From contig CAWUIO010000004.1 in assembly GCA_963922455.1 (NCBI GenBank), forward strand, positions 57,885-121,884: a stretch of DNA of 64,000 bases. Reading direction: 5' to 3'. This DNA is from CAWUIO01 sp963922455 (GTDB lineage Bacteria; Bacteroidota; Bacteroidia; Cytophagales; Microscillaceae). The translations under genes were made by a program, and so were the position numbers. The notes under the pieces are model-generated. The model searched no databases, had not been told where the DNA came from, and worked only from the letters and a program-made list of their open reading frames with translations. Shown in pieces: positions 44,485 through 52,960 of this stretch. Position 1 is the stretch's first letter; the number at the start of each line of letters is the position of its first letter.

Positions 44485-45579
44485 ATGAAACCAAAACTAA
44501 TCTTCCCACACTACAATTCATACCCTTTATTCCTTTTGGCTTTTTTACTGAGTTTGGGAGTTATTACTCCTGCTTTCTCCAGCACTAACCCAGAAGATTC
44601 TGAAGAATTTGATGTGAGTGAAATGATTATGCACCATATTTTGGACTCGCACGAATGGGAGTTTGCCAAAATTGGAGATACCCATATTACCCTGCCCCTT
44701 CCAGTAATCCTATACACCGAAAATGGCTTGGACGTATTCATGTCTAGTGAGCTTCACCACGCAGAACCCATAGAAGTGGAACATGAGGGAGAAAAAGTAG
44801 AAGCCCAAAAGCTCGTGCGAGGGAATAATACGTATATCATCGAGCACGGCAAGATCCATTTGGAAAACGGAGGTACTTTAATCGACCTGTCCATTACAAA
44901 AAATGTAGCGGCCCTTTTTCTAAGTGTGCTATTGATGATGCTTATTTTCTTCACCATCGGTAAAGCGTACACTAAGAACCAAGGGAAAGCCCCCAGCGGA
45001 ATTCAGTCCTTTTTTGAGCCCATTATAATTTTTATTCGCGATGATATTGCTAGGGATTCTATTGGGCCTAAATATGAGCGTTTCCTCCCCTATCTTTTCA
45101 CGGTATTCTTCTTTATCCTTTTCAATAACTTATTAGGTTTGTTTCCGTCTGGAGCCAACCTAACGGGAAATATCGCGGTAACGATGGTTTTGGCACTTAT
45201 CACCTTATTAATTACCCTATTTAGCTCAAATAGAAATTACTGGAACCACATTTTCAACACTCCCGGTGTACCTTGGTGGTTGAAAACGGTAATCCCGATT
45301 ATGCCTATAGTGGAATTTATCGGAATCTTTACCAAGCCCTTTGCCTTAATGGTACGTTTGTTTGCCAATATTACGGCGGGGCACATTATCATGCTAAGCT
45401 TGTTTAGTTTGATCTTTATTTTTAAAAGTATAGCGGTGGCCCCCATTAGTTTGGCATTTGCCACAGCTATGAATTTCTTGGAGCTGTTGGTTGCATTCTT
45501 ACAAGCTTATGTATTTACTCTACTTTCGGCCTTATACTTTGCCGGAGCGGTAGAAGAGCATCATGACGAGGCTCATTAA
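44485..45579 (+). CDS. atpB: F1Fo ATP synthase subunit a
   Basis: Proton channel half of the Fo motor, 364 residues. A signal peptide (SYPLFLLAFLLSLGVITPAFS) and an acidic, His-rich periplasmic extension precede the canonical membrane domain, a layout typical of Bacteroidota. The key arginine lies in FALMVRLFANITAGHIIML; NNLLGLFPSGANLTGNI and the C-terminal LELLVAFLQAYVFTLLSALYF are also characteristic. The ATG at 44485 was chosen because the frame extending to 44428 overlaps the preceding gene and delays the signal peptide. Confidence 0.95.
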   Translation: MKPKLIFPHYNSYPLFLLAFLLSLGVITPAFSSTNPEDSEEFDVSEMIMHHILDSHEWEFAKIGDTHITLPLPVILYTENGLDVFMSSELHHAEPIEVEHEGEKVEAQKLVRGNNTYIIEHGKIHLENGGTLIDLSITKNVAALFLSVLLMMLIFFTIGKAYTKNQGKAPSGIQSFFEPIIIFIRDDIARDSIGPKYERFLPYLFTVFFFILFNNLLGLFPSGANLTGNIAVTMVLALITLLITLFSSNRNYWNHIFNTPGVPWWLKTVIPIMPIVEFIGIFTKPFALMVRLFANITAGHIIMLSLFSLIFIFKSIAVAPISLAFATAMNFLELLVAFLQAYVFTLLSALYFAGAVEEHHDEAH

Positions 45580-45617
45580 TTTCGGATCTATTTCACTAAT
45601 TATAAATCCTAACGATT

Positions 45618-45881
45618 ATGTTTCAAATGTTAATGGTTCTTTTGGCTGATATTGGAACAGGTTTGGCAATCATGTCTTCCGGTATCGGAGCTGGACTAAT
45701 TGCCTTGGGTACCGGTTTGGGTATTGGTCGCATTGGTGGACAAGCCATGGATGCAATCGCCCGTCAACCCGAAGCTACTCCTCGTATTCAAGGAGTAATG
45801 ATTATCGCTGCTGCCTTGATTGAAGGGGTAGCGTTATTTGGGGTTGTAATCTGTTTCTTGTTACCATTCGTAACTCCTTAA
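45618..45881 (+). CDS. atpE: F1Fo ATP synthase subunit c
   Basis: 87 residues, two helices with the Gly-rich packing motif GLIALGTGLGIGRIGGQA, the RQPE loop that contacts F1, and the ion-binding Glu in ALIEGVALFG. The residues after Glu are GV rather than the ST typical of Na+ rings, suggesting proton coupling. It is followed by a strong intercistronic hairpin that may raise its expression. Confidence 0.96.
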   Translation: MFQMLMVLLADIGTGLAIMSSGIGAGLIALGTGLGIGRIGGQAMDAIARQPEATPRIQGVMIIAAALIEGVALFGVVICFLLPFVTP

Positions 45882-45889
45882 TTTTGGAT

Positions 45890-45920
45890 ATTCCTTCTCA
45901 GCGATTGGCTGGGAAGGAAT
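45890..45920 (+). promoter_or_regulatory. intercistronic hairpin after atpE
   Basis: ATTCCTTCTCAGC pairs with GCTGGGAAGGAAT (13 pairs, one G-T) around a 5-nt loop. No T run follows and atpF starts 39 nt later, so this looks like a 3' mRNA stabiliser or processing site rather than a terminator. It fits the need for many c subunits per enzyme. Confidence 0.6.
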
Positions 45921-45958
45921 CCAATTGTATTGTCTAAAACTCTTTCAATTATACACTC

Positions 45959-46453
45959 ATGGAATTAGTTAATCCTGGGATTGGTCTTATTTTTTGGCAA
46001 ACCGTTACTTTCTTCATCGTTCTTTTTCTACTTTCCCGCTACGCTTGGAAGCCCATCATGAAAGGCTTGAAAGACCGGGAAAAAAACATCGAAGACGCTT
46101 TGATGGAAGCCGAACGCGCCAAAGAAGAGATGAAAAACATCAAAGCGGAAAATCAAAAGATGCTGGAGGAAGCCGAAGCAAAAGGGAATGAGTTGATCAA
46201 AGAAGCCCAAGCTGCCGCCAAGCAAATCCGGGAAGAAGCCGAAACCCGAGCATCGGAGCAAGCCCAAAAGTTGATCGACGATGCCCAAAACGCTATTCAA
46301 ACCGAAAGACAAGCTGCCGTAGCAGAGATAAAGTCTCAAATTGCTGTCCTTTCTGTGGATATCGCCGAAAAAATATTAAAAGATCAATTATCTGATAAGG
46401 ACAAGCAGAAGAAGCTGGCCGAAGATATGATCAAAGATCTGCAAGTAAATTAA
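45959..46453 (+). CDS. atpF: F1Fo ATP synthase subunit b
   Basis: 164 residues: one N-terminal membrane helix (GLIFWQTVTFFIVLFLLSRYAWKPI) and a long charged coiled coil (KNIEDALMEAERAKEEMKNIKAENQKMLEE) forming the peripheral stalk. It lies between atpE and atpH. Confidence 0.95.
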   Translation: MELVNPGIGLIFWQTVTFFIVLFLLSRYAWKPIMKGLKDREKNIEDALMEAERAKEEMKNIKAENQKMLEEAEAKGNELIKEAQAAAKQIREEAETRASEQAQKLIDDAQNAIQTERQAAVAEIKSQIAVLSVDIAEKILKDQLSDKDKQKKLAEDMIKDLQVN

Positions 46454-46493
46454 GTAGCTGCTATTTTATATACCCCTTTAATACAACATTGAT

Positions 46494-47042
46494 ATGTCAG
46501 AAGCCGGAGTTGCCTTTCGTTATGCCAAACCCCTTCTGGAATTAGCGGTCGAGAAAGGTCTGGAAGATGCGGTCAACGATGATATGAAATTGCTCAAGGA
46601 TGCCTGCGAGGCCAACCGAGAGCTATTGGCCGTTTTACGAAACCCTGTTATCCGAGGATTTAAAAAATTCGGGATCTTGAAGGCCTTGTTTGCCGACAAG
46701 ATTACCCCCTTGACCCTATCCCTTTTTGAAATTATGACCAGCAAAAACCGGGAAGATGTCCTCTTTTCGGTGAGTAAGGAGTTTAATAAATTATACAACA
46801 CCCATAAGGGTATTGAGGAAGTTCTCTTAACTACCTCGATTGCTCTCCCAGCCAAATTAAAAAAGGCTTTGGAGAAAAAACTTAGCGATTCTCTTAAAAA
46901 GACAGTCCTTCTTGAGGAAAAGATAGACCCTAGCCTCATTGGTGGGCTCATTGTGCAAGTTGGGAATAGCCAAATTGACAATTCCATCAAACACAGTTTA
47001 TCCAGACTCAAAAACTCTTTTGGTAGAACTTTACAAAACTAA
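46494..47042 (+). CDS. atpH: F1Fo ATP synthase subunit delta
   Basis: 182 residues, OSCP/delta family: the N-terminal helical bundle starts RYAKPLLELAVEKGLEDAV, and the C-terminal part ends DPSLIGGLIVQVGNSQIDNSIKHSLSRLKNSF, the conserved delta signature. It links the b stalk to the F1 head. atpA follows after 8 nt. Confidence 0.94.
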   Translation: MSEAGVAFRYAKPLLELAVEKGLEDAVNDDMKLLKDACEANRELLAVLRNPVIRGFKKFGILKALFADKITPLTLSLFEIMTSKNREDVLFSVSKEFNKLYNTHKGIEEVLLTTSIALPAKLKKALEKKLSDSLKKTVLLEEKIDPSLIGGLIVQVGNSQIDNSIKHSLSRLKNSFGRTLQN

Positions 47043-47050
47043 CTTATCAT

Positions 47051-48631
47051 ATGTCCACAATCAGACCTGACGAAGTATCCGCGATTCTGCGCGAACAACT
47101 TTCCGGCTTCAAAACTGCCGCGGAGCTGGAAGAAGTGGGAACTGTACTCCAAATCGGGGACGGAGTAGCCCGTATTTATGGCCTTACCAAAGTCCAAGCA
47201 GGTGAATTGGTAGAATTTGAGACAGGTCTGAAAGGCTTGGTCCTCAACTTAGAAGAAGATAACGTAGGGGTGGTACTTTTAGGTGATCCTACGGGAGTAA
47301 GAGAAGGGGATAGTGTACGACGTACCAACTTGATTGCCTCCATCAAAGCTGGTGAAGGTATGCTTGGCCGGGTGGTAGATACCCTAGGGCAAGCCTTGGA
47401 TGGAAAAGGCCCCATTGCCGGTGACTTATATGATATGCCTCTTGAGCGTAAAGCTCCTGGAGTAATTTACCGCCAGCCAGTGGATGAACCTTTGCAAACG
47501 GGTTTGGTATCCATTGATGCGATGATCCCGATTGGCCGGGGACAGCGAGAGTTGATCATTGGTGACCGCCAAACCGGTAAAACAGCCGTGGCCATTGACA
47601 CCATCATCAATCAGAAAGAGTTTTATGATCGGGGCGAGCCCGTTTACTGTATCTACGTGGCCGTAGGTCAAAAAGAAAGTACCGTGAAGCAAGTGGTAGG
47701 TGCCTTAGAGAAAAATGGGGCAATGCCTTACACCATCGTGGTTTCTGCTTCGGCTTCTACTCCGGCTCCGATGCAGTTTTTTGCTCCGTTTACAGGTGCG
47801 GCCATCGGGGAGTTCTTCCGGGATACCGGTCGCCCAGCCTTGGTAGTATACGATGATTTGTCTAAGCAAGCCGTTGCTTACCGGGAAGTTTCGCTTCTTT
47901 TACGTCGTCCCCCAGGACGGGAAGCTTACCCAGGAGATGTATTCTACCTTCACAGCCGTTTGTTGGAAAGAGCTGCCAAAATCAATGAGCAAGATGAAGT
48001 AGCCAAGGCCATGAATGATGTACCCGACTCGATCAAAGACTTGGTCAAAGGGGGAGGTTCGCTTACGGCCCTTCCTATCATTGAGACTCAAGCCGGTGAC
48101 GTTTCGGCCTATATCCCCACCAATGTGATCTCCATTACCGACGGACAGATTTTCTTGGAAACCAACCTCTTCAACGCCGGTATTCGTCCGGCTATTAACG
48201 TGGGTATTTCGGTATCGCGGGTAGGAGGTTCGGCCCAGATCAAGTCTATGAAGAAAGTGGCCGGTACCTTGAAACTAGATCAAGCCCAATTCCGGGAGCT
48301 GGAAGCTTTTGCTAAGTTTGGTTCCGATTTGGACGCCTCTACGATGTTGACCATTACCCGGGGACGCGTAAACCAAGAAATCTTGAAGCAAGCGCAGTAC
48401 TCCCCATACGCCGTAGAAGATCAAGTAGCTATGATTGCGGCTTCTACCACCGGTTGCTTTGACAAAGTGCCTTTGGGTAAAGTACGCGAAGCTTCAGCTG
48501 AGTTGCTGTCCTTACTAAAAGCCAAAAATCAGGATACCCTGGACACCTTGAAAAGCGGAAAGATCAACGATGATCTCCGCAAAACCGTGCGTGAGCAAGC
48601 GCTTAGCGTCGCCAAAAAATACGCCGAATAA
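47051..48631 (+). CDS. atpA: F1Fo ATP synthase subunit alpha
   Basis: 526 residues. Non-catalytic nucleotide-binding subunit of the F1 hexamer. It has the Walker A GDRQTGKT, Walker B region ALVVYDDLSKQAVAYR, the LLRRPPGREAYPGDVFYLHSRLLERAA segment, and the arginine-finger region PAINVGISVSRVGGSAQ. Complete and of standard length. Confidence 0.98.
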   Translation: MSTIRPDEVSAILREQLSGFKTAAELEEVGTVLQIGDGVARIYGLTKVQAGELVEFETGLKGLVLNLEEDNVGVVLLGDPTGVREGDSVRRTNLIASIKAGEGMLGRVVDTLGQALDGKGPIAGDLYDMPLERKAPGVIYRQPVDEPLQTGLVSIDAMIPIGRGQRELIIGDRQTGKTAVAIDTIINQKEFYDRGEPVYCIYVAVGQKESTVKQVVGALEKNGAMPYTIVVSASASTPAPMQFFAPFTGAAIGEFFRDTGRPALVVYDDLSKQAVAYREVSLLLRRPPGREAYPGDVFYLHSRLLERAAKINEQDEVAKAMNDVPDSIKDLVKGGGSLTALPIIETQAGDVSAYIPTNVISITDGQIFLETNLFNAGIRPAINVGISVSRVGGSAQIKSMKKVAGTLKLDQAQFRELEAFAKFGSDLDASTMLTITRGRVNQEILKQAQYSPYAVEDQVAMIAASTTGCFDKVPLGKVREASAELLSLLKAKNQDTLDTLKSGKINDDLRKTVREQALSVAKKYAE

Positions 48632-48635
48632 TTGA

Positions 48636-48653
48636 AAGGGGCTTAGGCCCCTT
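48636..48653 (+). promoter_or_regulatory. intercistronic hairpin between atpA and atpG
   Basis: AAGGGGC pairs with GCCCCTT (7 bp, 4-nt loop), followed by CTTTACTTT. The T-rich but interrupted tail suggests a partial terminator or mRNA-stabilising hairpin that could lower gamma relative to alpha. Confidence 0.5.
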
Positions 48654-48679
48654 CTTTACTTTACCCCAAGCTAATCATT

Positions 48680-49579
48680 ATGGCAAGTTTAAAAGAAGTT
48701 CGAGGCCGGATCAACTCCATCAAGTCTACCCAGCAGATTACCAAGGCCATGAAAATGGTGGCGGCAGCCAAGTTGCGTCGGGCTCAGGACAAAATCACTC
48801 AAATGCGACCTTATTCGGACCTCCTGGCCAATATTTTACGCAATTTGTCTGCCAGTACCGCCGATGACCAGGTTTCTAGTGTATATACCGAAGAGCGTGA
48901 ACCTCAAAAAGTCTTGATCGTGGCTATTACTTCCGATCGAGGTCTTTGCGGCGCTTTTAATAATAATATCATCAAAACTTCCTTGAAATTAGCTCGCAAC
49001 AAATACGCCGAGCAACTAAGCCAAGGAAGTGTAAGCTTCCTCGGTATCGGGAAAAAAGGAACGGAAAGTCTCCGCAAGCAGGGATTCCCGATGAATAGTG
49101 ACTACATGAACATCTTCCTCAAGCTGAGCTTCGAGCAAGTGAAAGAGGCCGGTGAGTTTATCCTTTCGGAGTTTCAGAAAGGAAATATTGACCGGGTGGA
49201 GTTGGTCTACAATGAGTTTAAGAATGTGGTAACCCAGATTGTCCGAGAAGAGCAGTTTTTACCTATTTTAAAAGCTGAGGAAAGCAGCGAACATCTTGCC
49301 CAATCATCCTCCCAGCTCGATTACATCTTAGAACCCTCCCGGGAAGAAATCATCGAGGAGCTGATTCCTAAATCATTGAAATTACAATTGTACAAAGCCG
49401 TCCTCGACTCCAATGCCTCCGAACACGGGGCACGTATGACGGCTATGGATAATGCCACCGAAAACGCCAATGAGTTGCTCAGAGAGTTGAAGTTGATGTA
49501 CAACCGAACCCGTCAAGCAGCCATTACCAAAGAAATTCTCGAGATTGTGGCTGGGGCCGAAGCCCTCAAAGCCAACTAA
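48680..49579 (+). CDS. atpG: F1Fo ATP synthase subunit gamma
   Basis: 299 residues, the central rotor shaft. The N-terminal coiled-coil helix (SLKEVRGRINSIKSTQQITKAMKMVAAAKLRRAQ, residues 2-35), ITSDRGLCGAFNNNI, and the C-terminal SEHGARMTAMDNATENANELL helix are family hallmarks. It is the last gene of this operon; beta and epsilon (atpD, atpC) are not here, and Bacteroidota often encode them in a separate locus. Confidence 0.97.
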   Translation: MASLKEVRGRINSIKSTQQITKAMKMVAAAKLRRAQDKITQMRPYSDLLANILRNLSASTADDQVSSVYTEEREPQKVLIVAITSDRGLCGAFNNNIIKTSLKLARNKYAEQLSQGSVSFLGIGKKGTESLRKQGFPMNSDYMNIFLKLSFEQVKEAGEFILSEFQKGNIDRVELVYNEFKNVVTQIVREEQFLPILKAEESSEHLAQSSSQLDYILEPSREEIIEELIPKSLKLQLYKAVLDSNASEHGARMTAMDNATENANELLRELKLMYNRTRQAAITKEILEIVAGAEALKAN

Positions 49580-49601
49580 GTTATTGTGCTTATACGTTTT
49601 G

Positions 49602-49633
49602 AAAAAGCCTGTCTTTCTGGACGGGCTTTTTTT
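49602..49633 (+). terminator. intrinsic terminator of the atp operon
   Basis: AAGCCTGTC pairs with GACGGGCTT (one G-T pair), with a 6-nt loop and a following T run. It is 23 nt after the atpG stop and directly precedes structured repeat copy 10. Confidence 0.85.
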
Positions 49634-49635
49634 AT

Positions 49636-49767
49636 GGGGCTTGCCTGCGCTATCTCATCCGGCTGAAAAAAGGGAAATATATGCCGGCGCAGGCCGGGCT
49701 TTCGCTACTCGCTGCCTTTTCCCGCCAGGCCCCTACGAGCTCAAACATGCCGCTCTATCCCTAAGCC
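49636..49767 (-). repeat. structured intergenic repeat, copy 10 (mixed type)
   Basis: Minus-strand copy mixing subtype marks: GGCTT/AAGCC ends (type A) with GGGATAG and GCGAAAGCCCG (type B). Variable-loop hairpin CCTGCGC/GCGCAGG. Its middle hairpin, GCCT/AGGC around GGCGGGAAA, matches copy 8. It forms an inverted pair with copy 11, 261 bp away. Confidence 0.9.
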
Positions 49768-50028
49768 AAGCAGGTTGAAATTGAGAGGAGTACGGGTTGC
49801 CTGAGGCCTTGTTTTTTGTCCTCCTTAGTTTTTTGCTTTCACAGGTAGGTAATTCTGGATACATACTACCAGACCGTCGGGGCATATGGGACAGAAAGCA
49901 CATCGGGTGCTTGTCAGCTCTTGATGAAATAAAGAAGCTGGGCTTAAAACAAGCGCCTCGCCCTCAAAAGGCCAAAATTTCTCCCTTTAGTCGAGCCGCT
50001 CTGTTTTCTATGCTCGGCCCTCCCTTCA
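49768..50028. other. 261-bp spacer between two inverted repeat copies
   Basis: No gene recognised. A possible plus-strand reading frame here begins on a non-ATG codon, has no family resemblance and runs into the repeat, so I do not accept it. The spacer is bounded by inverted copies 10 and 11. Confidence 0.5.
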
Positions 50029-50156
50029 GCTTAGGGATGGAGCGGCCTGTTTGAGCCCGCCGCTGGCTTGTGGGTAAGCTGGCGAGTAGCGAGAGCCCGG
50101 CCCGCGCCGCTCGGTACGGCCTATTTGCTCCTTTTTTTATAGCGCGGGCAAGCCCC
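50029..50156 (+). repeat. structured intergenic repeat, copy 11 (type A)
   Basis: Plus-strand copy. Variable-loop hairpin CCCGCGC/GCGCGGG, ends GCTT/AAGC, and the longest middle hairpin of the set, CGCTGGCTT with AAGCTGGCG (nine pairs, two of them G-T). It ends 14 nt before the ROK kinase stop. Confidence 0.92.
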
Positions 50157-50170
50157 AAATGGGCTTTTCC

Positions 50171-51079
50171 TTATACGTTCAGCGTATTATAAACCAATGC
50201 GGCCGCGCCTATGATCCCAGAATCATTCCCAAGGGTAATGGTCTGAACGGACAATTCTTCCAGATAGTAGGGAAGCAATCGCTGTTGTATTTCCTCAATC
50301 ATTGTTTTTTCCATAAAAGGGAAACAAGGGGCAATGCCTCCCCCCACATAAATCTCTGGAATATCTGTGATTTGAATAAAAACACTGAGGGCTTTACCCA
50401 TGTACTGGCCTATTTGCGCTAAGGTTTCCAAGGCTACCGGCTCGTGTGCCAGGGCTTTTTCATAAAGAAATTTAGTGCTTAATTGAGGATGGTCTAGGTA
50501 TTCTGATGCCTCATAGGCCTGAGCTATTTCCCGGCTTAAATTTAAAATTCCCGCTTTACCCACGACCTCTTCTACCGTTTTCCCCTCAAAAAGAGGCAAC
50601 ATGCCCAATTCAGGGCCATTCCCGAGGGCCCCGGTAAACAATTTGCCTTGTACAATTAAGGAGCTACCCAACCCGGTTCCCCAGGTGAGGAAAGCAAAAG
50701 TATCCCGTTGAATATCCGGGGAGAATTGATACGCTCCCAAAGCGGCAGTATTGGCATCATTGGCTACCAGAATGGGCATGTTAGGATACAGGTCTTTTAA
50801 TCGCGCGATAAGTTCTTCTCCATTGATTTCGGGGACATTGGGTATCTCGATTAATGAATTTTGATCGGGGGAGACAAAGCCGGGCACCCCCAATCCGACC
50901 CCCAAAACCTGCGATTGGTCCTCAAATTCCTGTATCCAAGCAATCAAGGATTTAAGAAATGTTCCTTCTTCCCGGAGTTCGCAAATGTTTATTTCGCGTT
51001 TCCCCTTTAAGGTTCCGGAGGAGTCAACCAAAGATCCTTTAATTAGGGATCCGCCAATATCAATTCCTAATACATGCAT
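50171..51079 (-). CDS. ROK family sugar kinase
   Basis: 302 residues with the ASKHA fold: phosphate-1 motif GIDIGGSLIKGSLVD, phosphate-2 region FLTWGTGLGSSLIV, and catalytic Asp in VANDANTAALGAY. The usual ROK zinc motif (CxCGxxGCxE) is absent; the corresponding segment reads PELGMLPLFEGKTVEEVVG, as in zinc-free ROK members such as polyphosphate glucokinases. It follows the AgaI/NagB-type gene by 3 nt, so the two form an operon, and an amino-sugar kinase role is likely by context. The true sugar is unknown. Confidence 0.85.
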   Translation of the reverse strand: MHVLGIDIGGSLIKGSLVDSSGTLKGKREINICELREEGTFLKSLIAWIQEFEDQSQVLGVGLGVPGFVSPDQNSLIEIPNVPEINGEELIARLKDLYPNMPILVANDANTAALGAYQFSPDIQRDTFAFLTWGTGLGSSLIVQGKLFTGALGNGPELGMLPLFEGKTVEEVVGKAGILNLSREIAQAYEASEYLDHPQLSTKFLYEKALAHEPVALETLAQIGQYMGKALSVFIQITDIPEIYVGGGIAPCFPFMEKTMIEEIQQRLLPYYLEELSVQTITLGNDSGIIGAAALVYNTLNV

Positions 51080-51082
51080 ATC

Positions 51083-51793
51083 TTAGGCCGGATAGGCCGC
51101 TTTATCTATAAAACAAGTTACTTGAGGATGTAGCCAAAGGAAGGAAGCCGGGAGTAGTGCGTTTACTTCTTCCCGAAAAAGCCGGCCGGTAATTTCCCGC
51201 TTGCTTTCCCCTTGGATCAACATCATAATCTTACGTGACTTTAAAATATCTCCCATTCCCATTGTGAGTCCGTACCTGGGTTTTACAGGCATCTCTTGAA
51301 CCATGGTATGGGACAGGCTATGCTCACTCAGGGTGGCGATGTGGGCATACGGTTGGAGAACCTCAGCCGGTTCGTTAAACCCAATATGCCCGTTGAGGCC
51401 GATACCCAGGATACAGAGGTCTATCCCCCCCGCTTGGGATAAGGCTTCTCGTACTTTGCTTACTTCCTCCTCGGGTGTACCCGAGTCGCTCGCGAAACCC
51501 ATAAACTGATCCTGCCTCAAGGCCAAGGGTTGTATGACATACCGACGCAGGTACTGCTCACAACTTTGGGGGGCATCCTGGGGTATTCCCCCCCACTCAT
51601 CGAGCTTTATAATCTTGAATTGCTCCTTAGGATACTCCTCGGCTCTATTTACCCAATACTGATACGTTAAGGTAGGTGAATTACCCGTTGCCAAGCAAAG
51701 TAAGGATTCAGGCTTTTTCTGGATTGAATCTATGATCAATTCAGAAGCCCTTTGGGCTAGTTCATCAGGCGTAGCCGTTTGTATAATTTGCAT
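51083..51793 (-). CDS. amino-sugar-6-phosphate deaminase/isomerase, AgaI-like (NagB superfamily)
   Basis: 236 residues. LLCLATGNSPTLTYQYWV is the phosphate-binding loop; IKLDEWGGIPQDAPQSCEQYLRRYVIQPLALRQDQ (over residues about 61-95), GIDLCILGIGLNGHIGFNEPAE and LPASFLWLHPQVTCFID match galactosamine-6-phosphate deaminase AgaI better than NagB. It would convert galactosamine- or glucosamine-6-phosphate to a ketose phosphate and ammonia. With the ROK kinase it suggests catabolism of a phosphorylated amino sugar. Its TAAGTTTG promoter box sits only 5 nt from the ATG, implying a leaderless or nearly leaderless transcript. Confidence 0.85.
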   Translation of the reverse strand: MQIIQTATPDELAQRASELIIDSIQKKPESLLCLATGNSPTLTYQYWVNRAEEYPKEQFKIIKLDEWGGIPQDAPQSCEQYLRRYVIQPLALRQDQFMGFASDSGTPEEEVSKVREALSQAGGIDLCILGIGLNGHIGFNEPAEVLQPYAHIATLSEHSLSHTMVQEMPVKPRYGLTMGMGDILKSRKIMMLIQGESKREITGRLFREEVNALLPASFLWLHPQVTCFIDKAAYPA

Positions 51794-51797
51794 AGAT

Positions 51798-51805
51798 CAA
51801 ACTTA
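51798..51805 (-). promoter_or_regulatory. possible -7 promoter element TAAGTTTG for the AgaI-ROK operon
   Basis: Exact TAnnTTTG on the minus strand ending 4 nt before the annotated ATG. If used, the transcription start coincides with the start codon. Confidence 0.4.
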
Positions 51806-51906
51806 CTCGAAACTTCCAGGATTATGAAAACTTAGGCTCGCTAATCGGTCTGAGCTTGTTGTAAACTTTTGATTTAAGGAAGAGCTGGCTCATGAGGTCC
51901 CGGCCA

Positions 51907-52749
51907 TTACGGAAATTTGGGATATTTGTCAAAATCGGGCTTGCGCTTTTCGAGAAAGGCATTGCGTCCTTCTTCGGCTTCATCGGTCATATAGGCCAAA
52001 CGAGTGGCTTCCCCGGCAAAAATTTGTTGGCCTACGAGCCCATCATCTACCAGGTTGAAAGCGTATTTGATCATTTTGATAGCCGTAGGGCTTTTTTGCA
52101 TGATTTCCTGGGCCCAGTTGAAGGCTTCTTGCTCTAGCTCATCATGGGGCACTACGGCATTGACCATGCCCATTTCGTAAGCCTCCTGTGCGGAGTAATT
52201 GCGGCCCAAATAGAAAATTTCGCGGGCGCGTTTTTGGCCCACCATCCGGGCTAAGTAGGCCGAACCGTAGCCTCCATCAAAGCTGGCAACATCCAAATCA
52301 GTTTGTTTGAAAATGGCGTGCTCCTTACTGGCTAGGGTCATATCGCAAACTACGTGCAAACTGTGGCCCCCACCTACGGCCCATCCGGGTACTACGGCAA
52401 TCACCACCTTATTCATAAAACGGATAAGGCGCTGCACCTCTAAGATATTTAGACGACCAATGCCATCTTCTCCCTGATAACCTGTTTTGCCTCGTACTGA
52501 CTGATCGCCCCCTGAACAAAAAGCATATTTACCATCTTTGGGAGATGGCCCCTCGCCGCTCAATAAAATTGCCCCAATACTTCGGTCTTCATGGGCCCGA
52601 TGAAAGGCATCCAGCAGCTCGCCTACCGTTTTGGGGCGGAAGGCATTGCGTACTTCGGGGCGATTGAAGGCGATTCGGGCAACGCCCTGGCAATGACGAT
52701 AGGTGATATCTTCGTATTCGTAAGCGGTAGTCCAATTTAATTCACTCAT
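51907..52749 (-). CDS. menB: 1,4-dihydroxy-2-naphthoyl-CoA synthase
   Basis: Closes the second ring in menaquinone synthesis from o-succinylbenzoyl-CoA. A crotonase fold of 280 residues with YEDITYRHCQGVARIAFNRPEVRNAFRP, the CSGGDQSVRGKTGYQGEDG loop unique to MenB, GWAVGGGHSLHVVCDMTLAS, and DVASFDGGYGSAYLARMVGQKRAREIFYL. The start at MSELNW (52749) fits the family; the frame opens 11 codons earlier. Other men genes are not in view. It indicates a menaquinone-based respiratory chain. Confidence 0.96.
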   Translation of the reverse strand: MSELNWTTAYEYEDITYRHCQGVARIAFNRPEVRNAFRPKTVGELLDAFHRAHEDRSIGAILLSGEGPSPKDGKYAFCSGGDQSVRGKTGYQGEDGIGRLNILEVQRLIRFMNKVVIAVVPGWAVGGGHSLHVVCDMTLASKEHAIFKQTDLDVASFDGGYGSAYLARMVGQKRAREIFYLGRNYSAQEAYEMGMVNAVVPHDELEQEAFNWAQEIMQKSPTAIKMIKYAFNLVDDGLVGQQIFAGEATRLAYMTDEAEEGRNAFLEKRKPDFDKYPKFP

Positions 52750-52960
52750 AAAAAACGCTATTTTATATTCCAAAAAAATCATGTTTAGGGGCAGGGTAGA
52801 GCCCCCTTTCGGTTTTTACCATAACTCATTAGCTGCGTATGGGTTTATGAAACCGGAAAAATCTTATTAAATCTAGAGGGGAATTTTTCAAATTTTAGGA
52901 AAGTCGCCGTTTTTATTTTAAAATGGTATTTCAAAAGTCAAAAGCCACATTTTTTAAAAG

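Noticed and set aside
49797..50054. An 85-codon reading frame between repeat copies 10 and 11
   Set aside because: It runs into repeat copy 11, has a non-ATG start and no recognisable domain.
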